A DNA stretch of 52,526 bases. Origin: an uncultured Lachnospiraceae bacterium (lineage in GTDB: Bacteria > Bacillota > Clostridia > Lachnospirales > Lachnospiraceae). Below are positions 7,667 to 15,928 of this stretch, piece after piece. The stretch covers positions 1 through 52,526 of the forward strand of contig CAMWXE010000035.1 of NCBI GenBank assembly GCA_947178145.1. Reading direction: 5' to 3'. Position 1 is the first letter of the stretch. Every line of letters starts with the position of its first letter. Under the pieces are notes generated by a model, which saw nothing but the letters and a program-made list of their open reading frames with translations, was not told where the DNA came from and did no database searches. A program made the position numbers and the translations under genes.

Positions 7667-10600
7667 ATGAGCGAACATACGAATACATATAAAATAGAAA
7701 ATTACGGAAAAAAATCGCCTTTTGCAAGTTTCCTGCCCGGCATCAGCGGGGTGAAAGGGATTCCAATCTGGTGCTTCTATGTCAACCGCGGGCAGGGCGT
7801 TGTCAGCTTTGGCGTGGCGGATAAGGACCATGCGATTATGGAGTTTTATCCGGCGCACCAGGCATATCAGAACGTGAAAACAACCGGTTTCCGCACTTTT
7901 ATCAAGAAGGACGGGAAAGTGCTGGAAGCGTTTCAGAATGAGGAGATCGCACACAGCATGTCCATCGCCATGAATGGGCTGGAGCTGGAAGAGAGCAACA
8001 GGGAATCTGGCATTCGCACCAATGTCACTTATTTCACGCTGCCGGGAGAGAAGATCGGCGCACTTGTTCGGAAAGTGCGCATCACAAATACGGACAGCAA
8101 GGCGGTTCACCTTGAAATTTTGGATGGAATGCCGGCGTGTATCCCTTATGGGGTATCGCAGGAGGACATGAAGATGATGGGACAGACCATCAAGGCGTGG
8201 ATGCAGGTGGAACAGGAAAATGGAATCCCATTCATCCGTGTGCGTGCAAGTACTGCGGATTCGGCAGCCGTATCGGAGGTCAACGGCGGAAATTTCTCGA
8301 TTGGCAGCTTGGCGGACGGCACGCGGTTGAAAGCGATCACCGATCCGGAAGTCGTCTTTTCTTATGACCTGTCGATGGGAAGACCGGTAGGATTTACGGA
8401 ACATGGAATCAGAGAGCTTACGACGCTTCTGCAGGTGACAGAAAATATCGTGCCGTGCAGCTTTTATGGAACGGAAGCAGATCTGCAGGCAGGGGAGGAC
8501 ATCACCTTGTATCAGCTGGTCGGACAGGTGGAAAACAGGGAGCTGCTGCGCCGATTTGCCGAAAAGAAGCTGGACACAGTCTACTATGACAGAAAAAAGG
8601 CAGAGGCGGAAAATCTGGTGGACGACTTATGCCGCCATGTCAGGACAAAGACAGCTGACAGGAATTTTGACGCGTACTGTGAATACACCTATATGGACAA
8701 TGTGCTGCGCGGCGGTTATCCGATGCAGCTGACCGAGGATAAAGTGTTTTATGTCTATTCCAGAAAGCATGGGGATCTGGAGCGGGACTACAATTTTTTC
8801 AGTATGCTTCCCGAATTTTATTCGCAGGGAAACGGTAATTTCCGCGATGTGAATCAAAACAGACGCTGCGACACATTTTTTGCCCCGTTTGTCGGAGACG
8901 AGAACATCAAGACATTCTACAGCCTGATTCAGCCGGACGGCTACAATCCGCTCGGCGTGGAGAAAGTGACCTATCAGTTAAAGGCAAAGAAAGCAGACGA
9001 AATCTTCCGAGATGTGCCGGATGAGACGAGGAGACACCTCAGGGAGATATTGGGCAGGCCCTTTACACCGGGCGCCCTGTATCGGGAGCTGGATCGGATG
9101 TGGGACGCGGAGGAGCGAAAGGACGATTTCTTTAAACAAGTCATGCGGGAAGCCGGGGGTGTGGTCAATGGCAGATTTTTGGAGGGCTACTGGTCCGACC
9201 ACTGGACCTACAATCTGGATCTGCTGGAAAACTATCTCAGCGTATTTCCGGAGAAGGAGGAAGAACTCCTCTACGGAAAAAAATACACCTACTACAAGCC
9301 GCAGGCAAAGGTGAGAAAGCGCGCGGAGCGCTGTGTGAAGACCGAGAAGGGAATCCGTCAGTATCATGCCATAGACTGCATCGACGGGAAAGATGGCAGT
9401 CTGATGCGCAGTGACTGTGGCAAAGGTGATGTGATCTATGTCACATTGATGGAAAAACTGCTGCTATTGTCCGTGACCAAGTTTACAACACTTGATGCCT
9501 ATGGTATGGGTGTGGAGATGGAGGGCGGAAAGCCGGGCTGGTATGACGCGCTCAACGGGCTTCCGGGGCTGTTTGGCTCATCCATGGCAGAGAGCTGCGA
9601 GCTGGCGAGGAACCTGGAGTACACGATGCAGGCGCTGAAACGCTATCCGGGCGACGTGGAGCTCTCACAGGAGCTGGCAGGCTTTATCCAGCAGACAGAG
9701 CGCATTGTGGCGGAGGAGCGGCAGGCGCTTTTCAATGAAGATAAAGTGCTCTCGTTCTGGAATAAGGCGAATGTGGCGAAGGAACGCTACCGCGACCAGG
9801 TTTATGAGGGTTTTACAGGGGAAACTGCAGTTCTATCCACCGCATATTTGACGGACGTGCTGGAGGAGTGGCATACAGTGGTGCGCGCGGGAATCAAGAA
9901 GGCCTGTGAACGGAATGAGGGAACTAGCAAGGGCATCATATGCCCTGCCTATTTTACATTTGAGGTGACACGCTATGATGAGTATGAGAACGGCAAAATG
10001 ACCTGCATTCTGCCTTTGGATTTTGAGGTGCAGGAGGTTCCGTTGTTTCTGGAGGGCCCCGTGCGCTATCTCAAGCTGGACAACACGGCGGTGAAGAAGA
10101 AAATGCTGTATGAGCAGGTAAAGATGAGCGATCTGTATGACAGCAATCTGTCCATGTACAAAGTGAACGCGTCCCTGGAAAATGCGTCTTACGAGCTTGG
10201 ACGGGCAAGGGCGTTCACGCCGGGCTGGCTGGAAAATGAATCCATCTGGCTTCACATGGAATACAAGTATTTGCTGGAACTGTTAAAGTCCGGCATGTAC
10301 GATGAATTTTTTGCGGACTTCCACAAGGCGGCAATCCCGTTTCTGGACGAGGCGGTTTACGGGAGAAGCATTTATGAAAATTCGTCCTTTATCGCAAGCA
10401 GCAAAAATCCGAATAAAAAGTACCACGGGAAAGGGTTTGTGGCGCGGCTGAGCGGTTCCACGGTAGAATTTCTGAATATGTGGACGATCATGATGTTTGG
10501 GCGCAATCCCTTTACAGCGCAGGGAGGAGAACTTGTGCTGCAGTTCGAGCCGGCGCTTCCGGAGTATCTCGTGGAGGCGGGCAAAACGGTGGAGGCTGTA

Positions 10601-10798
10601 TTTTTGGGAGAGACGAAAGTGACATATCGGATTGGGGACAAGAAAGATTATTTCCCCGGTGAATATGTGGTTACAGAGTGCGAGCTGGAATACAAGGACG
10701 GCAGCGTCATGAACGCCGGACACTCCGAAATCCGTGGAAAGCTGGCACAGGATGTCCGCGGTGGACTGGTGAAGGAAGTCCGCGTCACACTCCGTTGA
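7667..10798 (+). CDS. Large glycoside phosphorylase, SOGP/GH149/GH161-like clade
   Basis: A 1043-aa protein with the fold and size of beta-oligoglucan phosphorylases, which release glucose 1-phosphate from longer beta-glucan chains. The N-terminal ~300 residues form the beta-sandwich; the (alpha/alpha)6 barrel follows. Recognisable blocks are QGNGNFRDVNQNRR, LIQPDGYNPLG, and KPGWYDALNGLPGLFGSS, where Asp627 in the W-Y-D-A-L-N-G-L-P-G motif should be the general acid. There is no signal peptide, so it acts on imported oligosaccharides. GTG-rich and GC-balanced codon use matches its neighbours. Whether the linkage is beta-1,2 or beta-1,3 cannot be decided by eye; pairing with a ~900-aa GH94 and a GH30 favours beta-1,3/1,6-glucans. 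Confidence 0.85.
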   Translation: MSEHTNTYKIENYGKKSPFASFLPGISGVKGIPIWCFYVNRGQGVVSFGVADKDHAIMEFYPAHQAYQNVKTTGFRTFIKKDGKVLEAFQNEEIAHSMSIAMNGLELEESNRESGIRTNVTYFTLPGEKIGALVRKVRITNTDSKAVHLEILDGMPACIPYGVSQEDMKMMGQTIKAWMQVEQENGIPFIRVRASTADSAAVSEVNGGNFSIGSLADGTRLKAITDPEVVFSYDLSMGRPVGFTEHGIRELTTLLQVTENIVPCSFYGTEADLQAGEDITLYQLVGQVENRELLRRFAEKKLDTVYYDRKKAEAENLVDDLCRHVRTKTADRNFDAYCEYTYMDNVLRGGYPMQLTEDKVFYVYSRKHGDLERDYNFFSMLPEFYSQGNGNFRDVNQNRRCDTFFAPFVGDENIKTFYSLIQPDGYNPLGVEKVTYQLKAKKADEIFRDVPDETRRHLREILGRPFTPGALYRELDRMWDAEERKDDFFKQVMREAGGVVNGRFLEGYWSDHWTYNLDLLENYLSVFPEKEEELLYGKKYTYYKPQAKVRKRAERCVKTEKGIRQYHAIDCIDGKDGSLMRSDCGKGDVIYVTLMEKLLLLSVTKFTTLDAYGMGVEMEGGKPGWYDALNGLPGLFGSSMAESCELARNLEYTMQALKRYPGDVELSQELAGFIQQTERIVAEERQALFNEDKVLSFWNKANVAKERYRDQVYEGFTGETAVLSTAYLTDVLEEWHTVVRAGIKKACERNEGTSKGIICPAYFTFEVTRYDEYENGKMTCILPLDFEVQEVPLFLEGPVRYLKLDNTAVKKKMLYEQVKMSDLYDSNLSMYKVNASLENASYELGRARAFTPGWLENESIWLHMEYKYLLELLKSGMYDEFFADFHKAAIPFLDEAVYGRSIYENSSFIASSKNPNKKYHGKGFVARLSGSTVEFLNMWTIMMFGRNPFTAQGGELVLQFEPALPEYLVEAGKTVEAVFLGETKVTYRIGDKKDYFPGEYVVTECELEYKDGSVMNAGHSEIRGKLAQDVRGGLVKEVRVTLR

Positions 10799-10821
10799 CC
10801 GTTCCGTTAAGAGCGGCAATT

Positions 10822-10902
10822 GCGTCAGCCTGTACAACAACACTTGGAGTGTTTATAAACATAAGTTGTTAATTTCAGAAATGGTGTTGACGAGGCTGAC
10901 GC
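10822..10902. repeat. Intergenic inverted repeat before the GH30 gene
   Basis: GCGTCAGCCT (10822-10831) is perfectly mirrored by AGGCTGACGC (10893-10902); the ~60-bp centre contains further short complementary stretches (ACAACAAC against GTTGTT). It may be an mRNA processing or stability structure between the phosphorylase and GH30 genes. There is no T-run, so it is not a normal terminator. Confidence 0.4.
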
Positions 10903-10940
10903 TGAACTTTGAAAAAGCTTAAAAGAAGAGGTGCAAGGCT

Positions 10941-12269
10941 ATGAAGTGTATTACAACAAATGACAGGGAACGGAAATATTGGCAGGAGCAGGAACTGGAC
11001 AGGGCGGAAGTGACAGACTGTATGCATACGGTCAACGTTTATCCGGAAATTGCCGGACAGCAGATGGAAGGTTTCGGAGGGGCTTTTACAGAGGCAGCTA
11101 CTTACAATTATTCGCTGCTGGACAGGGAACTGCAGCGGGAAGTCCTCGAGGGGTACTTTGGGGAGAACGGACTGCGGTACAATCTTGCGCGGACGCATAT
11201 CCACAGCTGTGATTTTGCCTTGGGAAACTATACTTATATCGAGGAGGGCGATGCGGAATTAACGTCGTTTGACATTGCACATGACAAAGACAATATGATT
11301 CCGATGATCAAGGCCGCAATCGCGGAAAGTGATACGCCAATTCATTTTCTGGCGTCGCCCTGGTCGCCGCCGGCATTCATGAAGACAAACAATGATATGA
11401 ACCACGGCGGAAAGTTGAAGAAGGAATACTATCAGACCTGGTCGGCGTATATCGTGCGGTATATCAAGGCCTATGCAAAAGAAGGAATCCGCATCGATGC
11501 CGTCACAGTACAGAATGAGCCGGAGGCAGTACAGACGTGGGATTCATGTACGTATACGCCGCAGGAGGAGGCAGAGTATGCCGCTGATTATCTGGTGCCG
11601 GCGCTGTGTGCAGCAGGGCTTTCGGACGTGAAAGTCTTTGTGTGGGATCACAATAAGGAAGCCGTATATGACCGCGCAAAGGCAATTTTTGAGAACGGGC
11701 AGGCGAGGAAATGTGTAGACGGGATTGCGGTGCACTGGTATACCGGTGACCATTTTGAGGCTGTTGCAGCTGTCCGGAGGATGTACCCGGAAAAGAGGAT
11801 TTATTTCACAGAGGGCTGTGTGGAGTATTCGCGTTTTGCGGACTCCGGGGAGGTACAGAAAGCAGAGATGTACGCGCATGATATGATTGGAAATTTCAAT
11901 GCGGGAATCGAAGCGTTTCTGGACTGGAATCTGTTACTGGATGAAAAAGGCGGACCGAATCACGTCGGAAACTTCTGCGCTGCCCCTATGATGTGCAATC
12001 CGCGTGAAAAGAAGCTGGAAAAACGGTTGTCATATTATTACATCGGACATTTCAGCAGATATGTCAAACGCGGTGCGAGACAGATTTTATCCACGAGGTA
12101 TACAGACCGGATTGAAACAGCGGCATTTTTGAATCCTGACGGCGAGCGTGTGGTGATCATACTCAACAAGACGGACAATCCGGTGACAGTGGCACTCAGG
12201 GAAGCAGGCAAAGGCGCCAGTGTGGCGATGGAGGCACATACGATCAGGACGTTTTTATATACGGTATAA
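10941..12269 (+). CDS. GH30-family beta-glycosidase, intracellular
   Basis: A 442-aa retaining glycoside hydrolase of clan GH-A. The fold markers are GFGGAFTEAA near the start, LRYNLARTHIHSCDF, and ASPWSPPAFMK. The acid/base Glu is residue 193 in TVQNEPE and the nucleophile is Glu291 in YFTEG. A small C-terminal beta-domain (about 385-442) ends the protein, as usual for GH30. There is no signal peptide, unlike secreted GH30 glucanases, so it should trim imported oligosaccharides, for example removing beta-1,6- or beta-1,3-linked glucose before the phosphorylases act. Family members include glucosylceramidases, beta-1,6-glucanases and beta-xylosidases, so the substrate is inferred only from the neighbours. 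Confidence 0.9.
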   Translation: MKCITTNDRERKYWQEQELDRAEVTDCMHTVNVYPEIAGQQMEGFGGAFTEAATYNYSLLDRELQREVLEGYFGENGLRYNLARTHIHSCDFALGNYTYIEEGDAELTSFDIAHDKDNMIPMIKAAIAESDTPIHFLASPWSPPAFMKTNNDMNHGGKLKKEYYQTWSAYIVRYIKAYAKEGIRIDAVTVQNEPEAVQTWDSCTYTPQEEAEYAADYLVPALCAAGLSDVKVFVWDHNKEAVYDRAKAIFENGQARKCVDGIAVHWYTGDHFEAVAAVRRMYPEKRIYFTEGCVEYSRFADSGEVQKAEMYAHDMIGNFNAGIEAFLDWNLLLDEKGGPNHVGNFCAAPMMCNPREKKLEKRLSYYYIGHFSRYVKRGARQILSTRYTDRIETAAFLNPDGERVVIILNKTDNPVTVALREAGKGASVAMEAHTIRTFLYTV

Positions 12270-12280
12270 AACAATACAAA

Positions 12281-12338
12281 AAAATGACACCTTTTTAAAA
12301 AATGCACCATTTTTTTGAGAAATGCAACTATATATAAT
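12281..12338 (+). promoter_or_regulatory. Promoter region of the transporter operon with three direct repeats
   Basis: A TATAAT -10 box lies at 12333-12338 with no good -35 box. Upstream and overlapping are three copies of an AAATG(A)CAcCt-like motif whose ATG triplets fall at 12284, 12302 and 12322. They are spaced 18 and 20 bp apart, on roughly the same face of the helix. A weak -35 with phased direct repeats is what an AraC-type activator such as the YesN-like regulator at 19438 would use. Confidence 0.5.
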
Positions 12339-12425
12339 GAATTTATAAACAAGGAATGAGAGAACAAAAACGTTCCAAGAAAGCAGCATTAGAAATTTTA
12401 TATGTTTCATAAAGGAGGATTTTAT

Positions 12426-13829
12426 ATGAAAGCGAAAAGGTTAACAGCACTTGCACTGGCCGGCGTTATGGCTCTTTCCATGGCAGGATGTGGAAACAGC
12501 AATTCAGGCGGAAACACAGCATCAAACAGCAGCACCGCATCAGACAGCACAGCATCGTCAAACAGCACAGCGGCGGACAACAGTACAGCGACGGACAACA
12601 GTACACCGTCATCTTCAACAGCAGAAAAACTTGTCGTGTGGACATTGGCAGATGACCTGAAGCAGTTTGCAGAGCGTTACACAGAGCAGACAGGAGTTGA
12701 TATTGAAATCAATGTCATTGCTCCGGCGGATTACTCGACAAAGCTGACTTCAGCACTCGGCGCAAAATCCAGCGAGGTTGACATTATCGTGGGAGAGCCG
12801 CAGATGCTTGGAAACTTTTTTGAGGCCGGATTCTTTGCAGACTTGTCCGCATTGGATGCAGAGGCAAAGGAGCAGATCGTGGAGTATGTGTATGAGGCAG
12901 GAAAAGACGACTCCGGCGTGCTCAGGGCATTGAGCTATCAGGTGACACCGGGTGCGATCATCTACCGCCGCGACCTTGCAAAAGAAATCTTCGGCACAGA
13001 TGATCCGGACGAAATGTCAAAGAAATACAAAGATTTTGATACAATCCTGCAGACAGCAGAGGAAGTGAAAGCAGCAGGATACCGCATCTTCTCTGACTCA
13101 GGAAACCTCAGATGGTATGCGAATGCAGGAAGCGCATGGGTGGTAGATGGTGTATTGCAGGTGTCTGATGCAAAGCTCGGCTATATGGACGCAGCAGTAA
13201 AACTGTATCAGGATGAGCTGGTAGCGTTCGCACCGGAGTGGTCCGCAGCATGGTATGCGTCAATGGCAGGAGAGCTTCCACTGGATGCAGGCTGGTCCGA
13301 CCTTGCAGAGCTGGAAGGCGCAGAGATGACACAGGTATTTTCATACTCACTGCCTTCCTGGGGAGCACTGATCGTGCGTGACAATGCAAACGATAATAAA
13401 GGTAACTTCGGCGTGTGCTCTGGTCCGTGCTCATATTTCGGCGGCGGTACATTTATCGGTGTGAATACATACAGCGGGCATCAGGAGACAGCAGCAGATT
13501 TTGTAAGATTCTGCACACTGAACGAGGATACCGCACAGTGGTGGCTGGAGACATCGAACGGCGATGTTGTATCCAACAAGGCAGTGCTCAATGCAAATCA
13601 GGACTATGAGAATCCGTCATTTGGCAACCAGAAAACATATGAGTTCTATCTGAAAGAGGCAAACAATATCGATTACTCTGTTGTGACAAAGTATGATGAC
13701 TCTATCGGAAACTTCTGGGGCGCTTCCATCGAGGCGATTCAGAAGGGAGAGATGACGAAGGAAGAGGCGATCGAGGACTTCTATATGCAGGTAGAGACAA
13801 CCTTCCCTGAAATCACAGTAAACCGATGA
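12426..13829 (+). CDS. Sugar ABC transporter substrate-binding lipoprotein
   Basis: A 467-aa family 1 extracellular solute-binding protein. A lipoprotein signal peptide ends in the lipobox LSMAGC, with Cys22 as the lipidated residue. A low-complexity Ser/Thr/Asn/Ala linker (about 23-67) tethers the binding lobes to the membrane surface. The mature part has the usual LVVWTLADDLKQFAERY start and DIEINVIAPADYSTKL. ATG 12426 follows AAAGGAGG. It is the first gene of the transporter set SBP-permease-permease, probably delivering the beta-glucan oligosaccharides used by the upstream enzymes. A strong structured intercistronic region after it probably keeps its mRNA more abundant than that of the permeases. 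Confidence 0.92.
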   Translation: MKAKRLTALALAGVMALSMAGCGNSNSGGNTASNSSTASDSTASSNSTAADNSTATDNSTPSSSTAEKLVVWTLADDLKQFAERYTEQTGVDIEINVIAPADYSTKLTSALGAKSSEVDIIVGEPQMLGNFFEAGFFADLSALDAEAKEQIVEYVYEAGKDDSGVLRALSYQVTPGAIIYRRDLAKEIFGTDDPDEMSKKYKDFDTILQTAEEVKAAGYRIFSDSGNLRWYANAGSAWVVDGVLQVSDAKLGYMDAAVKLYQDELVAFAPEWSAAWYASMAGELPLDAGWSDLAELEGAEMTQVFSYSLPSWGALIVRDNANDNKGNFGVCSGPCSYFGGGTFIGVNTYSGHQETAADFVRFCTLNEDTAQWWLETSNGDVVSNKAVLNANQDYENPSFGNQKTYEFYLKEANNIDYSVVTKYDDSIGNFWGASIEAIQKGEMTKEEAIEDFYMQVETTFPEITVNR

Positions 13830-13830
13830 C

Positions 13831-13997
13831 AAAAAACTAAGAAACTCTAAGGCAAAAAACTAAGAAACTCTAAGGCAGCAAAATACGCTGCCTAAGAGGT
13901 TTCTAAGTTTTTGGAAGAACGCCATAGGGCGGCGTTCTTCGGGAAATTGAATGGCAGCAAATACGCTGCCTAAGAGATGGAAGGGCGGCGTTCTTTC
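13831..13997 (+). repeat. Repeat-rich intercistronic hairpin region between SBP and permease genes
   Basis: A 23-bp unit is perfectly repeated in tandem (13831-13853, 13854-13876). The second copy pairs with 13887-13912 to form a long imperfect stem around AAAATAC. This is followed by a second hairpin (GAAGAACGCC against GGCGGCGTTCTTC, about 13915-13940). Then GGCAGC-AAATAC-GCTGCC and GGCGGCGTTCTT occur again (13953-13994). Such structures after a binding-protein gene usually act as partial terminators or RNase-blocking stabilisers that raise SBP over permease output. Confidence 0.65.
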
Positions 13998-13999
13998 AA

Positions 14000-14935
14000 A
14001 TGCAGGAAAGATGGGTGAAGAGTGTGGAGAAGAAAAAATCAAAGGGTATCAAAAACAGGGATAATATGGGCTGGCTGTTTATAGCGCCGTTTCTGATCGT
14101 GTTTTTGACGTTCAGTATATATCCGGTGCTGCGTACCCTGTATCTGAGTTTTACAGATTACAGCGGATTCAATGAGCCGACTTGGACAGGGCTGACGAAC
14201 TACAAGCGCGTATTTACAGATAAACTGCTATGGGAAGCGTTTGGCAATACAATAAAGATTTGGGGCATCAACATCGTTTTGCAGCTTGGCATCGCGTTTT
14301 TGCTGACTATCGTATTCAGCGATATCAAGTACAAAATGAGAGGTTTGAGTGTATTCAGGGCACTTTTTTATCTGCCGAACCTGATCGCGTGTACTTCCGT
14401 TGCTTTCTTGTTTAAGACGCTGCTGGATTGGAAATTCGGTTCTGTCAACCAGATTTTGACAGGACTAGGGCTTACAGATGCGCCAGTTGACTGGCTGGGA
14501 ACACCAGTGCTTTTGCGGACAGTGGTCGGCGTGATCGGCGCATGGATGTGGTTTGGCAATTCCTTCATTATGCTGATGGCGGGCGTGCAGGGCATCAACG
14601 GGGACTATTTTGAGGCGGCAGCGATCGACGGGGCAGGAAGATGGACGATCTTCGGTAAGATTACCTTGCCGCTGCTGAGACCGATCATGCTCTATGTGGC
14701 AATCACTTCCCTGATCGGCGGGCTTCAGATCTTCGATATCCCGTACCTGGTATCGTTAGGAAACCAGAAGATGACGCGCTCGGTCAACACGGCTGTAATG
14801 CATCTGTACAATATGGCATTTAAGAACAGACAGATAGGATATGCGGGCGCGATTGCGTTTATTCTGTTCTTTATCATTGCCATTTGTTCTATAGGAATTT
14901 ATTTCGCAATGTATGCGAAGAAGGAGGATGAATGA
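14000..14935 (+). CDS. Sugar ABC transporter permease (MalF/UgpA-like)
   Basis: A 311-aa CUT1-family inner-membrane permease with six predicted membrane segments, the first at about residues 24-45. The cytoplasmic EAA loop, which docks the ATPase, reads EAAAIDGAGRWTIFGKITLP. The start is uncertain: ATG 14000 has only a distant GGAAGGG, and GTG 14015 or 14024 are alternatives. The last codons overlap the next permease. No ATPase gene is in the locus, so a shared MsmX/MsmK-type ATPase elsewhere in the genome is expected, as is normal for these transporters in Firmicutes. Confidence 0.9.
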   Translation: MQERWVKSVEKKKSKGIKNRDNMGWLFIAPFLIVFLTFSIYPVLRTLYLSFTDYSGFNEPTWTGLTNYKRVFTDKLLWEAFGNTIKIWGINIVLQLGIAFLLTIVFSDIKYKMRGLSVFRALFYLPNLIACTSVAFLFKTLLDWKFGSVNQILTGLGLTDAPVDWLGTPVLLRTVVGVIGAWMWFGNSFIMLMAGVQGINGDYFEAAAIDGAGRWTIFGKITLPLLRPIMLYVAITSLIGGLQIFDIPYLVSLGNQKMTRSVNTAVMHLYNMAFKNRQIGYAGAIAFILFFIIAICSIGIYFAMYAKKEDE

Positions 14936-15759
14936 TGGCTTTTAAAATCAAGAAATTTTTGTACCTATTGCTCGGATTTTTGGCGCTCATTTGTCTGCTC
15001 CCGTTCCTGCTTATGATCGTCAACGCGACGAGGAGTGGAAATGACATTATGACTAGCTTTTCACTGCTCCCGGGAAGATATCTGCCGTCAAACTGGAAGA
15101 TTGTCACAGACAATCTCGAGATTGGCAGAGGCTTTATGAATAGTTTGATCATAGCGATTCTGAGCACACTGCTGATGTCATACTTTTCTGCGCTCACTGC
15201 TTACGGATTTGCATTTTACAAATTTAAGGGCAGAAATATCATTTTTACGGTCATGCTCATCTTTATGATGATTCCGTCGCAGCTGGGAATGCTTGGTTTT
15301 TACGATTTGATGACGAAGATGCGGCTGATCGACAGTTACATTCCCCTGATCGTTCCGTCCATCGCATCGCCGGCGACGGTATTTTTCCTGAGACAGTATC
15401 TGCTGTCTGTCATGCCCAGGTCCATACTGGAAGCGCCAAGGATTGACGGCGCGGGCGAGTTCTACATCTTCCACAGGATCGTGCTTCCGATCATGGCGCC
15501 TGGTATCGCGACGATGGCGATCGGCGGATTTATCGGTTCATGGAACAGCTATCTGATGCCGTTGATCTTGTTGAACAATTCCAAGAAATGGACATTGCCG
15601 GTTATGGTGGCTTCCCTTGGTTCCGTGAAAGACATTGCGAGCAATATCGGCGCTACGTATGTGACAGTGGCAATTTCAGCAGTGCCGATCATGATCGCGT
15701 TCTGCTTCTTCTCCAAGTACATCATCAGCGGCATCTCTGCGGGCAGTGTGAAAGAATAA
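14932..15759 (+). CDS. Sugar ABC transporter permease (MalG/UgpE-like)
   Basis: The 275-aa second CUT1 permease, with six membrane segments and the EAA loop EAPRIDGAGEFYIFHRIVLP, where the first Ala is Pro-like in context (LEAPRIDGAG). It starts at ATG 14932, or at the adjacent ATG 14935, overlapping the TGA of the preceding permease, with GAAGGAGG just upstream; translation is therefore coupled. It forms the membrane channel heterodimer with the preceding gene product. A new promoter follows for the next genes. Confidence 0.92.
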   Translation: MMAFKIKKFLYLLLGFLALICLLPFLLMIVNATRSGNDIMTSFSLLPGRYLPSNWKIVTDNLEIGRGFMNSLIIAILSTLLMSYFSALTAYGFAFYKFKGRNIIFTVMLIFMMIPSQLGMLGFYDLMTKMRLIDSYIPLIVPSIASPATVFFLRQYLLSVMPRSILEAPRIDGAGEFYIFHRIVLPIMAPGIATMAIGGFIGSWNSYLMPLILLNNSKKWTLPVMVASLGSVKDIASNIGATYVTVAISAVPIMIAFCFFSKYIISGISAGSVKE

Positions 15760-15819
15760 TAATAGTTACAGACGGCTTATACATACTGTAAGTAATAGGA
15801 TGGTAATCATTCAGCCTTC

Positions 15820-15848
15820 TTGATTATTTGTGCTATATTTGATATAGT
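15820..15848 (+). promoter_or_regulatory. Sigma-A type promoter for the sensor-lipoprotein/two-component operon
   Basis: TTGATT (15820-15825) and TATAGT (15843-15848) are separated by exactly 17 bp. Transcription would start near 15855, inside the palindrome at 15847-15884. It would drive the lipoprotein, kinase and regulator genes that follow. Confidence 0.55.
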
Positions 15849-15884
15849 AAGGAACTGTAAAGAAATAATTTTACAGTTCCTTAC
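15847..15884. repeat. Perfect 15-bp palindrome at the transcription start
   Basis: GTAAGGAACTGTAAA (15847-15861) is mirrored perfectly by 15870-15884 around an 8-bp loop. It overlaps the -10 box end and the expected start site, so it could be an operator, a 5' mRNA hairpin, or the minimal form of the dispersed element at 2280-2382, with which it shares the GGAACTGTA ends and the following AAATAA-like run. There is no T-run after it. Confidence 0.6.
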
Positions 15885-15928
15885 CGTATGAATTTGCGGA
15901 AGAATGATCAAGAGGTTTTTATTTTGTT

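Noticed and set aside
7421..8404. 327-codon minus-strand frame over the end of the GH94 gene and the start of the next phosphorylase
   Set aside because: Low-complexity translation rich in His, Arg and Ser; covered by two well-supported genes on the other strand.
12527..12630. AGC/ACA repeat tract near the start of the binding-protein gene
   Set aside because: It encodes the flexible Ser/Thr/Asn linker that follows the lipidated Cys, a normal feature of such lipoproteins.
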